From Secundilactobacillus kimchicus JCM 15530 (GTDB lineage: Bacteria; Bacillota; Bacilli; Lactobacillales; Lactobacillaceae): a DNA stretch of 64,000 nucleotides. The DNA lies in assembly GCF_001433995.1 (NCBI RefSeq), contig NZ_AZCX01000012.1, positions 1 to 64,000 of the forward strand, in the 5' to 3' direction. Positions 8,531 through 17,828 of the stretch are shown one piece after another (positions within the stretch are counted from its first letter, which is position 1; each line of letters begins with the position of its first letter). The notes beneath the pieces are model-generated. The model saw nothing but the letters and a program-made list of their open reading frames with translations, was not told the origin of the DNA and ran no database searches. The position numbers were made by a program, and so were the translations under genes.

Positions 8531-9613
8531 GTGGCTGCAAAAGCAGATAATTTAGATAGCAAAATGACCGACAAACAAAAAGCCTTAGAAAAGGCCATGA
8601 AAGACATTACCAAGAAGTTCGGGACCGGGGCCATCATGAGTATGGGCGAAAAGCCCAACCAACATGTTGAGGTCACTTCAACCGGGATCTTATCCCTTGA
8701 CGACGCGCTTGGGGTAGGTGGCTTACCAAAGGGCCGGATTATCGAAATCTACGGACCTGAAAGTTCCGGGAAAACGACCATCGCCTTGCAAGCTGCCGCA
8801 GAAGTGCAGAAAAAGGGCGGTACCGTCGCTTATATCGATGCCGAAAACGCGATGGATCCCGTCTACGCGCGGAACTTAGGCGTTGATATCGACTCACTCC
8901 TGCTATCCCAACCTGATACTGGTGAAGTTGGGATGGAAATTGCGGACGCCCTGGTTGGGTCATCCGCCGTTGACCTCATCGTCGTCGATTCCGTGGCCGC
9001 ATTAGTTCCAAAGGCCGAAATCGAAGGCGAAATGGGCGACTCCCACGTGGGGTTACAAGCCCGGTTAATGTCACAAGCCTTGCGGAAGCTCGCTGGCCGG
9101 GTGCACCAAAACCAAGTGACCATCATTTTCATTAACCAATTACGTGAAAAGATCGGTGTGATGTTCGGCAACCCCGAAACTACCCCTGGTGGTCGGGCCC
9201 TGAAGTTCTACGCTAGTATCCGGATCGAAGTGCGTCGTAGCACCCAGATCAAGGAAGGCGACAAGGTCATCGGGAACGAAACCCACATTAAGATCGTGAA
9301 GAACAAGGTTGCGCCGCCGTTCAAGAAGATCAGTACCGTCATGAGTTACGGTCACGGGATCGACAAGTACGGCGACATGCTCAACTTGGCCATCCGAGAT
9401 GACATCGACATCGTTAAGAAGTCCGGTTCTTGGTACTCCTATAATGATGAGCGACTCGGTCAAGGAGCTAACAACACCGCGCGTTACTTGGAGTCTCACC
9501 CTGAATTGGCTGATGAAATCGAAGCCAAAATTCGCGAAAAGATTATGCCGACCGAGACACCAGATGAGGAAACGGACGCGCCAGAGAGCACGGACTTAGA
9601 CCTCGGTGAATAA
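8531..9613 (+). CDS. recA: Recombinase RecA
   Basis: A 360-residue RecA: Walker [10 protein letters not shown] (about 74-82), Walker [11 protein letters not shown], the L1/L2 DNA-binding loops ([34 protein letters not shown]) and an acidic C-terminal tail. It forms ATP-dependent filaments on ssDNA for strand exchange and triggers LexA self-cleavage. The start is GTG, with GAGGAGGA 5 nt upstream. In many lactobacilli recA follows cinA and precedes rny; here neither is present and the gene sits alone between a toxin-antitoxin remnant and a wall protein. The N-terminal extension (about 14 residues before the conserved KALEKAM helix) is somewhat long. Confidence 0.97.
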   Translation: MAAKADNLDSKMTDKQKALEKAMKDITKKFGTGAIMSMGEKPNQHVEVTSTGILSLDDALGVGGLPKGRIIEIYGPESSGKTTIALQAAAEVQKKGGTVAYIDAENAMDPVYARNLGVDIDSLLLSQPDTGEVGMEIADALVGSSAVDLIVVDSVAALVPKAEIEGEMGDSHVGLQARLMSQALRKLAGRVHQNQVTIIFINQLREKIGVMFGNPETTPGGRALKFYASIRIEVRRSTQIKEGDKVIGNETHIKIVKNKVAPPFKKISTVMSYGHGIDKYGDMLNLAIRDDIDIVKKSGSWYSYNDERLGQGANNTARYLESHPELADEIEAKIREKIMPTETPDEETDAPESTDLDLGE

Positions 9614-9646
9614 GCCACGCATGACATTTCAAAGTTTCACCTAAAT

Positions 9647-9684
9647 AAAGCTCGATCCCGGGGTCGCCGGAATCGAGCTTTTTT
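9647..9684 (+). terminator. Terminator after recA
   Basis: AAAGCTCGAT pairs with ATCGAGCTTT, followed by TTTT. It works in both directions and also faces the convergent surface-protein gene. Confidence 0.8.
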
Positions 9685-9700
9685 GGTGTCTTGCGATGAA

Positions 9701-11014
9701 CTAGTAACGTCCCGCAATAATTAATTTCTTGTTGGCCGTGATGTAGGTCCCGTTGCTCAGGACGTAACGCGTCGTCAAATGATGTGTCACAATCTTAGCG
9801 ACCTTGAGGTGGGCACCCTTGCGGTAATGCTTCGTAGCGCCCGTCAAGTTAACGTTCTTGTAAGCTTTAACCCCCGTCTTGTTGATGACCGTAATCACCC
9901 GTGACTTCGGTAATGACCGGTAATAGACTGGGACCACAAACGTCCGGTTAGCGGTAATGTAACCCTTCCAGCCGTCCGTCTTCTTGGTGTGGTTGACGTC
10001 GCGAACAATGTACCGTAGCGCACCAGTTTTAGACCGCGCATAACCCGTCACAACAAACATTGGCCGGTTAACTCGCGTCTGCTTCGCGTAGTATGTCTTG
10101 CGCGCCGATTTAGCGAACGTTCTGGAGTTGTACATATAAAGGCCGCGGACAGCGTACACCGCTTGGCCCTTAGCGGCAACCCCTTGTTCAGTGACCGTCA
10201 CGCCCGTTTGACCCGTTACGGTTGGCACCGTGTGGGGTTGTTCTGGGATCGGCGTTGTCGCTGGTGTGGTTGGTGTTGTGGCCGTCGTTGGTGCCGGCGT
10301 TGGCACCGTCACTTTATAGGTGACATGAACGTCAGCGAGGTCCGTGATAAATTGATTGACCAAGTTCACCTTCTTGGGATCCATCTTGTTAGTAATTGAC
10401 GTGGTGTAGGTGTCCCCCGAATTTGTCACATAGTTTCGAATATAGGCGGCTGCCTGAGCCGTTGCGTCCGCTTTAGCCTGGGCTTGTTCCTCACGAGTGC
10501 CTAATGTTGCCGCTTGTTTTTGTAAATCCACTGTTTGGCCATTAGACGTTGCGACAACGTTGCCAATCCCCGTATTTTCGTCATATGAGACAACCACGGT
10601 ACTGGCATTTTTCCCAGTATTTGTCAGTGTCAAGGTCACAGAATCCAGCTTGCTACCCGCTGGCACCTTATCGGTGATCTGACCCTTAACGTCACTGTCC
10701 CGCACGGCGGTGATTAACCCCGAATCCATCACCGTCAAGTCAAACCGCGACGGTGAGCTTTGACTCGCTAACTGGTTGCCGTTTTGGTCCACCACGTTAG
10801 TTGACGTCTTTTGGTTGATTGTGACATCTTGAGTCTGTGCTGCTGGTTGCGTCGTCTCAGCCGATGGGTCATCAGCTGCCGACGCCACGTTGGATTGACT
10901 CATCACCACCAAACCAAGCGCTGCTGAAGCCACTCCCACAGCCAACCAACGCTTGCTTTCTTTAGCTAATTTTTGTTTGAGTGTTGCCACCTTTACGATC
11001 TTCCCTGTCATCAT
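9701..11014 (-). CDS. Secreted cell-surface protein with DUF5776/SLAP-like C-terminal repeats
   Basis: A 437-residue exported protein. It has a long signal peptide (about 1-46, ending NVASA), a central region of about 200 residues with a Thr/Pro-rich linker (PTPAPTTATTPTTPATTP), and a C-terminal part (about 280-437) built of basic beta-strand repeats. The last repeat ends in a YVLSNGTYITANKK pattern, typical of lactobacillar DUF5776/SLAP-like wall-binding modules. There is no LPXTG motif, so attachment would be non-covalent through these positively charged repeats. The start has two adjacent ATGs behind AGGGGG. The substrate or adhesion role of the central region is unknown. A paired repeat (11099-11140) lies upstream. 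Confidence 0.65.
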   Translation of the reverse strand: MMTGKIVKVATLKQKLAKESKRWLAVGVASAALGLVVMSQSNVASAADDPSAETTQPAAQTQDVTINQKTSTNVVDQNGNQLASQSSPSRFDLTVMDSGLITAVRDSDVKGQITDKVPAGSKLDSVTLTLTNTGKNASTVVVSYDENTGIGNVVATSNGQTVDLQKQAATLGTREEQAQAKADATAQAAAYIRNYVTNSGDTYTTSITNKMDPKKVNLVNQFITDLADVHVTYKVTVPTPAPTTATTPTTPATTPIPEQPHTVPTVTGQTGVTVTEQGVAAKGQAVYAVRGLYMYNSRTFAKSARKTYYAKQTRVNRPMFVVTGYARSKTGALRYIVRDVNHTKKTDGWKGYITANRTFVVPVYYRSLPKSRVITVINKTGVKAYKNVNLTGATKHYRKGAHLKVAKIVTHHLTTRYVLSNGTYITANKKLIIAGRY

Positions 11015-11098
11015 ATATACCCCCTATGATCTCACGATTGAGCCTGTCTCAATCTACGATTAGTATATGGCATGTTGTTTTAAAATCCTATATTTCGA

Positions 11099-11140
11099 TA
11101 GTGTCCTTCTTTTGATTAAAACGTTAAAAAATGGACACTA
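11099..11140. promoter_or_regulatory. Inverted repeat upstream of the surface-protein gene
   Basis: TAGTGTCC (11099-11106) and GGACACTA (11133-11140) are perfect 8-bp arms separated by 26 bp, 85-126 bp before the surface-protein start. Too far apart for a terminator and without a T tail, so an operator is more likely (inference). Confidence 0.3.
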
Positions 11141-11265
11141 GCATTATATAGTCAGTGCTAAAACCGCTAGATATAGGGGAATGATCGCTACTTATAGTGG
11201 GTTGTTAGTATCAAGTTTCTAGATCCGATTAATGACTCAGTTTAACAAAAGTGTTTGTTTTAACT

Positions 11266-11299
11266 AAAAAGTGCGAAGTCATAAGACCTCACACTTTTT
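11266..11299. terminator. Terminator after the Doc remnant
   Basis: Near-perfect AAAAAGTG..GTC / GAC..CACTTTTT hairpin with an ATAA loop, just beyond the toxin-remnant stop codon; T-rich on both strands. Confidence 0.75.
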
Positions 11300-11311
11300 A
11301 ACCGCATCCAA

Positions 11312-11620
11312 TCACTGGATCCGTTCTGAATTGGCTTCCAAGAAACTAGCAATCTTAACCATTTCTTCTTCCGAATCTGGTGCTACCGTAATTTCAAGGA
11401 CAAAATCGACAATCAACCCTGCCTTGAGATTGACGTTGTAACCGTTAAGCTTCAGAAAAATCATGACGGAGACCCAAGACGTTCGCTTATTGTCGTCGAA
11501 AAAGACGTGCTTTTTGGTAATTTTTTGAAAAATATAAGCCGCTTTTAACCATATCGTCGGATAGGCTTCGCGACCAACAAAAAAGTTTCCGCCCAGTGAA
11601 TCAGCCAAAACGCTGACCAA
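11312..11620 (-). pseudogene. 5'-truncated Fic/Doc-family toxin
   Basis: The frame encodes the core and C-terminus of a death-on-curing protein: AYPTIWLKAA helix, the catalytic motif HVFFDDNKRT (family HxFx[DN][GA]NKR) and the following FLKLNGY helix. Doc phosphorylates EF-Tu. The first 25-30 residues of the family are missing: the only start is a TTG without a ribosome binding site, and an in-frame stop lies 27 nt before it. No Phd antitoxin precedes it; the gapN stop is 37 nt upstream. I read it as an inactive remnant left when its promoter, antitoxin and 5' end were deleted. Confidence 0.7.
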
Positions 11621-11657
11621 CTGGACGGAAACTTTTACTTCATTTCAAACAAAATTG

Positions 11658-13109
11658 CTACCTTAAGTTCATCACCGTCAGCTTCTCCCGTGACATAGAC
11701 AGGATACTGTTATGAACGCCTTGCGTGCCCATTCCGGACGACTTCACACCCAAGAACGGGAAGTTATCAGGGCCCCGTTCCGGCCGGCCGTTGACTTGCA
11801 CCGTCCCAACTTCAACCGCGTTCGCAATCTCGAGCGCCTTGTCGATATCTTGGGTGAAAACGCTGGCCTGTAAGCCAAAGTTTGACTTGTTTGCAATCGC
11901 GATGGCCGCATCAGTCGTCTGAACCCGGATGATTGGCAACACCGGTCCGAACGGTTCAATCCAGGCAACGGCCATGTCTTCAGTCACATTGTCCAACAGC
12001 GTTGGCGCTAACAGGTTCCCCTGGCGCTGATTACCAGTGATGAGTGTTGCGCCCTTAGCAAGGGCGTCATCGATCAAGCCCTGAACAAAGTCAGCGGCTT
12101 TCTCGTCGATTAACGGGACAACGGTACTATCATCAACTGGCGATCCCACGGCGAGGGCTTCGACTGCTGGTTTGAGCTGTGCCACCAGCTGGTCGGCGAC
12201 CTTGTCATCGACCAACACCCGCTTCACTGCGGTGCACCGCTGACCGGAATACGAAAAGGCCCCACTCACGATATTTTGCGTCGTCAGGTCCAGATCAGCA
12301 TCCTCACACACGATGGCAGGATCTTTGCCGCCCAATTCAAGGACCAACGGAATCATGATCGACTTCTGCGACAGATGCTTCCCTGTCTTGGTACTCCCGG
12401 TAAAGCTAATCATGTTGATGCCAGGATGTTCGGTGAGGTAGTCCCCAATGACCGAACCACGCCCGGTAATCAAGCTCAGTAAGCCAGCAGGCAAACCCGT
12501 TCGATCCAGCGCTTCAATCATTTTGATGCCACTAATGGACCCCTGCGTGGCTGGCTTGAAAACTACCCCGTTACCGGCCATTAACGCCGGTGCAATCTTG
12601 GATGCCGCTAAGTTCACTGGGTAGTTAAACGGTGCAATCGCCAGTACAACACCTAACGGGACGCGTTCAATAATCCCCAACTTATCCTTGGAGCCGCCCG
12701 GGAAGCCGTCCCCACGAACACTTTCACCGTGCATGTGCAGCGCTTCTTGAACGGTATAGCGAATTAAATCCACGGTCCGAGTGACTTCTTTTTCAGCATC
12801 GTTGTAGTTCTTGCCGACTTCGTTCATCACAGCGGTCGCAATCGCTTCTCTGTCCTTTTCCAGCTCACTGGCCCACTGGTTCAGATAGTCCCCGCGTTCC
12901 CCAAGGGACAAGTCCGCCCAAACTCGTTGCGCAGCTTTTGAAGCCGCAATACTTTGGTCAACCTCATCCTGAGTCAAGGCTTGCACCCGACCGATCACAT
13001 CCGCTTTCCAAGGCGATGTAATCGCAATCGTTTCCTGGGACTCGCTGAATCGCCATTCTCCCGCAATGTAGGCGGGATAAACCTTCACTTCTTGATCATT
13101 CGCTTTCAT
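11658..13109 (-). CDS. gapN: NADP-dependent non-phosphorylating glyceraldehyde-3-phosphate dehydrogenase
   Basis: A 483-residue aldehyde dehydrogenase superfamily enzyme that irreversibly oxidises glyceraldehyde-3-phosphate to 3-phosphoglycerate, making NADPH instead of ATP. Catalytic Glu is in LELGGKDP and the nucleophile Cys in SYSGQRCTA; GSTKTG belongs to the cofactor fold. FNYPVN and the N-terminal YIAGEW segment match streptococcal and lactobacillar GapN closely. AAAGGAG precedes the ATG. It stands alone; the phosphorylating GapA is 1.4 kb away on the same strand but separated by a plus-strand gene, so the two routes are separately expressed. The enzyme name is by similarity; succinate-semialdehyde-type relatives are the main alternative. 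Confidence 0.85.
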   Translation of the reverse strand: MKANDQEVKVYPAYIAGEWRFSESQETIAITSPWKADVIGRVQALTQDEVDQSIAASKAAQRVWADLSLGERGDYLNQWASELEKDREAIATAVMNEVGKNYNDAEKEVTRTVDLIRYTVQEALHMHGESVRGDGFPGGSKDKLGIIERVPLGVVLAIAPFNYPVNLAASKIAPALMAGNGVVFKPATQGSISGIKMIEALDRTGLPAGLLSLITGRGSVIGDYLTEHPGINMISFTGSTKTGKHLSQKSIMIPLVLELGGKDPAIVCEDADLDLTTQNIVSGAFSYSGQRCTAVKRVLVDDKVADQLVAQLKPAVEALAVGSPVDDSTVVPLIDEKAADFVQGLIDDALAKGATLITGNQRQGNLLAPTLLDNVTEDMAVAWIEPFGPVLPIIRVQTTDAAIAIANKSNFGLQASVFTQDIDKALEIANAVEVGTVQVNGRPERGPDNFPFLGVKSSGMGTQGVHNSILSMSREKLTVMNLR

Positions 13110-13376
13110 CCATCATGCTCCTTTACTGCCGGTTTCCACCGTCAATTATTCAGTCGCCTAAAAAAACATTAAAACAAGTTTATCACCATGCCACCAAAAT
13201 CTCATCCTTTTTGATGATTATTTTGTGAATCTTTCTTTGTTAGAGCGCCAACAAATTATAATTAATTTCACAAGCAACGGCGCCTTTTTCTCCGATCAAC
13301 GTCTCCCCCTCCTCGTCAATTTGCTTTTTCCTCAAAAAAATGTTAGGCTGGTAAAATTTTTCCAACGGGAGACTCG

Positions 13377-14399
13377 ATGACAATGAAAATCACCAGAAAC
13401 GATATGATCCTCGGCTTATTCAACAACATTGCGCTAATCGCACCAATCATTCTTGGACTGATTGCTCACAACATTCAGCTGGGTGTCTTCGGGGCATTCG
13501 GCGCCCTGGTTTACAACTACTACGTGCCGCAGGAAAACAAAAAGGGTCTCGTGTACTTTGGCCTAATGGGAACCATCGCGTTTGTCGGCTTTTTCATCGG
13601 CCTCCTCATTAACATTATCCCGTGGGTGACCCCCATTTTTATCTGCACCCTAGGCGGCCTGACCCTTTTCATCAACAAGCGGTGGAATATTATCGGGCCC
13701 GGCCCATTTTTCATCATGATGATTGGCAGCATGGCTGGCACTCAAGCGTTCGTCAGTTTCCAGAGAATCGAAACCGTTTCGTGGTACCTGTTGATTGGTA
13801 TATTATCCGCAGCGGCATCCGCGCTAGCAGCTGAGTGTTGCTTGCACGTCTTTCACGGGACGTTTATTCCTGAACAATCTCGGTTTAATAACGATTCATT
13901 CTTAGACGTTTTGATGCTTCTCTCGATTGGCTATGCCATCGCTATTTTCCTGGCTTTTTACATCGGCAAGAACCTACAGCTCTTCAACTATTATTGGATC
14001 GTCGTGGCCTGCGCGGCCGTCATGAAAGCCGAAAATTCAAAACACGCGTTCACTCGATTTCATCAGTACGTCATCGGCGCTGCGGTGGGCTGTGGGCTCT
14101 CATTTGTCTTGATGTCCTTGCCGTTAAATTTGACGACCCACGTCGTAACGATCGTGCTTTTGAACACCTTAATTTACTGGCAAATCAACAAAAATTACCT
14201 CGTCGGCAATTTTTTCACTACCCCGCTTGCCCTCCTTCTCTTTAAGTTACTCATTCCCCAATTAAATAACGATGCCATTATCGCCCGGCTAGTTGCCGTG
14301 GTTATCGGGACGACGCTCGGCCTACTTTTTATCTTTTTGACCGAAAAAACCCTTCATTACGTCTTCCCACATCGAATGACTAAATTTTCATCCCGCTAA
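13377..14399 (+). CDS. FUSC-family integral membrane protein (putative aromatic acid exporter)
   Basis: A 340-residue protein with about ten hydrophobic helices in two halves, the first starting at residue 10 and the second near 175, matching the duplicated FUSC/ArAE fold. The soluble middle domain of long FUSC proteins is absent and the C-terminus ends shortly after the last helix. Family members export fusaric acid or aromatic carboxylates. With padA/padR elsewhere in the window a role against phenolic acids is conceivable but not shown. The start is set by GGGAG 5 nt before the first ATG. It shares a convergent terminator with gapA. Confidence 0.65.
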   Translation: MTMKITRNDMILGLFNNIALIAPIILGLIAHNIQLGVFGAFGALVYNYYVPQENKKGLVYFGLMGTIAFVGFFIGLLINIIPWVTPIFICTLGGLTLFINKRWNIIGPGPFFIMMIGSMAGTQAFVSFQRIETVSWYLLIGILSAAASALAAECCLHVFHGTFIPEQSRFNNDSFLDVLMLLSIGYAIAIFLAFYIGKNLQLFNYYWIVVACAAVMKAENSKHAFTRFHQYVIGAAVGCGLSFVLMSLPLNLTTHVVTIVLLNTLIYWQINKNYLVGNFFTTPLALLLFKLLIPQLNNDAIIARLVAVVIGTTLGLLFIFLTEKTLHYVFPHRMTKFSSR

Positions 14400-14490
14400 G
14401 GATTAACCACAATGTGCTCTTGAGACGGATAATGGTGCCGTATCAGCCACTTCGACCCAATTCGTGAGTAAACCCCCCCCCCGAAGAAGC

Positions 14491-14535
14491 AAAAAAACGT
14501 TGCTGCAGCGATTAAAGGCTGCAGCAACGTTTTTT
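14491..14535. terminator. Bidirectional terminator between the FUSC gene and gapA
   Basis: An 18-bp near-perfect stem (AAAAAACGTTGCTGCAGC and its complement) around an 8-nt loop with A/T runs on both sides. A run of ten C residues (14473-14482) lies just before it. Confidence 0.9.
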
Positions 14536-14557
14536 AGTTTAAGCTATCAATCTAATC

Positions 14558-15568
14558 TTAGAGTTGGCCGTACTTCTTAGCTGTCCGGATCATGTTTGAC
14601 ACAAACCCGTATTCGTTATCGAACCAGGTAGCGGTCTTCACAACTTGGAACTTGCCGTTTGAAGTAACTTCCGTCAAGGTTGGGTCGAAGACCCCACCGT
14701 GGGTGTCGCCGATGATGTCTGATGAAACGATACTATCTTCGTTCCAGCCGAATGATGGGTTGTCATTCGTGTAAGGCTTGATGGCGTCGTTAACTTGGTC
14801 AGCCGTCACACCTTCAGTTCCTAATACAGAAACTAATTCGCAAACGGAACCGTCGATGACAGCAACCCGTTGTGCATGACCTTGCAAGTGCCCATCAAGT
14901 TCTGGAATAATCAAGCCAATGGCCTTAGCTGCCCCAGTTGAATGAGGAATCGTGTTAGCTGAAGCCGTCCGGTTTGGCCGTAACTTCGACCCCTTAGGAC
15001 CATCCAAAATCATTTGTGAGCTGGTGAAGGCGTGAATAACCGTCATTGTCCCAACTTCAACCCCGAATTCCTTTTGCAAAGCCGCTGCCATTGGTGCTAA
15101 AGCGTTGGTCGTGCAAGAACCGGCTGAAATAATTTGGTCGTTAGCGTCTAACGTGTCGTCGTTAACGTTGTAAACAATGGTCTTCATTTGACCAGCAGGT
15201 GCTGAAATCAAGACCTTCTTAACGCCGGCGTCCAAGTGCGCTTGGGACTTGTCAGCTGACGTGTAGAACCCAGTACATTCGAGAACTAATTCAACGTCGT
15301 CGTTTTTAACCCAAGGAATGTTCTTTGCGTCACGTTCAGCGTAAACCTTGTATTCCTTGCCGTCGATAACCAATGAATCGTCCGTAGCAGAAACATCGTA
15401 AGGAACGGTGCCGTGCGTTGTGTCGTATTTAAATAAGTAAGCAAGCATCGATGGTGTTGTTAAATCGTTAATAGCTGTCACTTCGATGTCTGGATCTTTG
15501 AGTTCCAAAATCCGACGAAGTGCTAATCTACCAATTCGACCAAAGCCGTTAATCCCAATCTTTACCAT
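14558..15568 (-). CDS. gapA: Glyceraldehyde-3-phosphate dehydrogenase (phosphorylating)
   Basis: A 336-residue type I GAPDH: Rossmann motif [13 protein letters not shown] at the N-terminus, catalytic Cys in [12 protein letters not shown] (about residue 152), [17 protein letters not shown] for phosphate binding and WFDNEYGF near the end. It converts G3P plus NAD+ and phosphate to 1,3-bisphosphoglycerate in glycolysis. AGGGAGG precedes the ATG by 9 nt. Unlike the common cggR-gap-pgk-tpiA arrangement, no other glycolytic gene adjoins; it is monocistronic with its own terminator. Whether it is the main or a second copy cannot be told here. Confidence 0.95.
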   Translation of the reverse strand: MVKIGINGFGRIGRLALRRILELKDPDIEVTAINDLTTPSMLAYLFKYDTTHGTVPYDVSATDDSLVIDGKEYKVYAERDAKNIPWVKNDDVELVLECTGFYTSADKSQAHLDAGVKKVLISAPAGQMKTIVYNVNDDTLDANDQIISAGSCTTNALAPMAAALQKEFGVEVGTMTVIHAFTSSQMILDGPKGSKLRPNRTASANTIPHSTGAAKAIGLIIPELDGHLQGHAQRVAVIDGSVCELVSVLGTEGVTADQVNDAIKPYTNDNPSFGWNEDSIVSSDIIGDTHGGVFDPTLTEVTSNGKFQVVKTATWFDNEYGFVSNMIRTAKKYGQL

Positions 15569-15777
15569 GTGTTAATAGCCTCCCTATTTGCAACTAGTGA
15601 ATAAACTAATTAAGAACCAATTTGATAATAACAGGTTTCACCTGAAATACAACGAAAACGACTCCACTTCTATAATTACCCAATATCAAGCTAAATGGCG
15701 CATAGTTTACCATTCAAACTAGCGAACTCTCACTCACGTTACCGCTTAACTAACCCAATTCAGTACAGGGATACCGA

Positions 15778-17595
15778 CTACTGTCGGTTGAAGTGATTGT
15801 ACAGTTTTTCAAAGTTAACGGTCCCTAGGCCAGTCGCCTGATTATACAGTTTACCTGGTTGACCCGTGTAATATAAATTATCATTATTCGTCGTATCTTG
15901 CAGCGGATTGAACGGTGAATCAGCTGTCTGCGCAAAGGTGTATATTTGCGGGTTCCAAAAACCAGTGACTGACTTTAAGCCACTATTCATCACTGCATTA
16001 GCTGCCGCCATTTGAGGAGCGACGTAACTCGTTCCCCCACCAACCATCCAAATCGGATTTGTCTTTTTACCCACTCGTGCCGTGAAGTACGTTGCGTACC
16101 CCGTCGCACCAGCGGCATTTCCTGAAACATCAGGCACATTTCGACCACTGCCAGTACCCGAAATAACTTTTGGATCACGGTTCAAAACATACTTGCCCTT
16201 CGAGAACGTCAGGTGTTGGATGGCATTAAACGTATTCACGCCCGGGAACCCTAGCTGATACCTCGGAGTTGGGTTAAGGACTGAAAAGCCACCGCCACTC
16301 CCCTCGAATACACCCTGTGAGATGTCTTCTTTGGATAAACCGACCACATCGCCCCAAGCCCGCTCCTTAGTAACAGTGACCTGCTTACCGTTCAGTTTCT
16401 TGCTAAATGGCAGCTGGGTCCCACCCACTTCGACTTCATAGGCTGAGGTGGGGATGCTAAGGTTGGGTTTCTTGTTCGGTGAATCGTACGGTCCATGATC
16501 CCCACTGGCATTGAAGATTGTAATACCTTGTAAGGCGGCCTGCTGGAATAGCGTGTCGAAAGCCTGACTGTACTCCTCTTTGGTTTCACTAAGCGGCAAT
16601 TCACCGAATCCAAGAACTTCGTTTCCAACCGTGTAGCTTGTTGAAATTTGTTTATCAATATTACGCGAAATAGCCTCTGCAAACGTGTTTAAAAATGAAG
16701 CGTCCGTCATGACTGGCGTGTTCGTTGTCCCACTCATCGTACCTAAAAATGTATCAATTTCCGCCTTAGGTGCTAAGGAAGCAGCTTGTTGAACATCCAG
16801 TGACGCTTCCATCTGCGCAGGCATCGCTGCAGGTAATTTGAATGCCTGTGTGACCTGCGATTTAGGGACCGCATAATACTTATGGAGGCGCGTTGTATCG
16901 GCCGCTAAACCATTTTTCTGTAAATAGGTCGCCACGTCGCCTTTATTGTAATCTGACAACATGACTAGGCCAATCCGCTGACCCTGTCCTTCAAGCCCCT
17001 TATCATATAGCGCATTAAGTTGATAATTATCCACAAACTTTTGAGCACCGTACTGTTTTGAAAAATCAGCGCCGTTCAGCTTTAAATTCGGCCGCGTTGT
17101 CGCCTTAGTATTTTTGATAACCTTAGCCTTTTTAGCCCCCATTGTCAGACCAACAACTGAGTCCACTTGGCCAGCCAACGTTTTGGGCAACGTCACGTTT
17201 ACTTTATGCTTACTTGTGACTAACTTGGCTTTAAACGCCTTTAAAACATTACTATACTGACCTGATACTTTTAGCATTAAGTTCCCCGGATACACCGCCG
17301 TCGCAAGCTTGTAACGTTTAAAATACGCCTTAAATTGATTAAGCTTCGCCGTCGGCTGGCCGTAGGTGTCGCCCACCTGACTTGTCGACAGGTACTTGTG
17401 ATAGGCTTGTGATGATGGGTCAACTGTATCATAAACGGCGTCAATCATCGCCTGGCGATTTTGAGGTTCCAATACGACTGATACCGTTGTTTTGCGGCCA
17501 GCCGCTTGCGCGGATTGTTCCTGAGTGACAAAAGTCGCAACCCCACCCGTTACTAGCAGTGCTACGGCCACCAAAAATTCTCTCGTCTTTTTCAA
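15778..17595 (-). CDS. Second secreted S53 protease, paralogue of 5798-7639
   Basis: A 605-residue paralogue with signal peptide (ending AQAAG), pro-kumamolisin domain (about 30-185) and sedolisin catalytic domain. Catalytic Glu/Asp are in MEASLD, oxyanion Asp in ASGDHG, nucleophile Ser in GGTSY. The ends of both proteins share the YYTGQPGKLYNQA segment, so the pair arose by duplication; insertions and loops differ, which suggests different substrate preference. I place the start at TTG 17595 because a GAGGGGGG ribosome binding site ends 7 nt before it and overlaps the codons after the upstream ATG at 17619. No wall anchor. Its target is unknown. Confidence 0.85.
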   Translation of the reverse strand: MKKTREFLVAVALLVTGGVATFVTQEQSAQAAGRKTTVSVVLEPQNRQAMIDAVYDTVDPSSQAYHKYLSTSQVGDTYGQPTAKLNQFKAYFKRYKLATAVYPGNLMLKVSGQYSNVLKAFKAKLVTSKHKVNVTLPKTLAGQVDSVVGLTMGAKKAKVIKNTKATTRPNLKLNGADFSKQYGAQKFVDNYQLNALYDKGLEGQGQRIGLVMLSDYNKGDVATYLQKNGLAADTTRLHKYYAVPKSQVTQAFKLPAAMPAQMEASLDVQQAASLAPKAEIDTFLGTMSGTTNTPVMTDASFLNTFAEAISRNIDKQISTSYTVGNEVLGFGELPLSETKEEYSQAFDTLFQQAALQGITIFNASGDHGPYDSPNKKPNLSIPTSAYEVEVGGTQLPFSKKLNGKQVTVTKERAWGDVVGLSKEDISQGVFEGSGGGFSVLNPTPRYQLGFPGVNTFNAIQHLTFSKGKYVLNRDPKVISGTGSGRNVPDVSGNAAGATGYATYFTARVGKKTNPIWMVGGGTSYVAPQMAAANAVMNSGLKSVTGFWNPQIYTFAQTADSPFNPLQDTTNNDNLYYTGQPGKLYNQATGLGTVNFEKLYNHFNRQ

Positions 17596-17828
17596 ATCAA
17601 AGTCCCCCCTCGGTTTCATTAATTATTCGTCTAAAATCGTAGCATACCCATTAACGATTCCGAAGAGAAACGGCTTGCAATTCAATTCTTCTTCGACTAT
17701 TTTGAAGTCTTTATTTACCATATTCTCTAAAAGGTACGGTATGATGGATATTGTGGTAAAAAGCAAGTATCCCGCCCAACAACTGATGGCATAAAAAGCT
17801 GATTTTTCATATTCAGGGGGAAATGATT

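Noticed and set aside
11170-11192. Third copy of the CATTCCCCTAT motif of the small RNAs
   Set aside because: Only 11 nt match and there is no promoter/terminator unit; it lies in the leader of the surface-protein gene and may be chance.
14473-14482. Run of ten C residues
   Set aside because: Could be phase-variable, but it lies outside any gene, next to a terminator, and may be a sequencing artefact.
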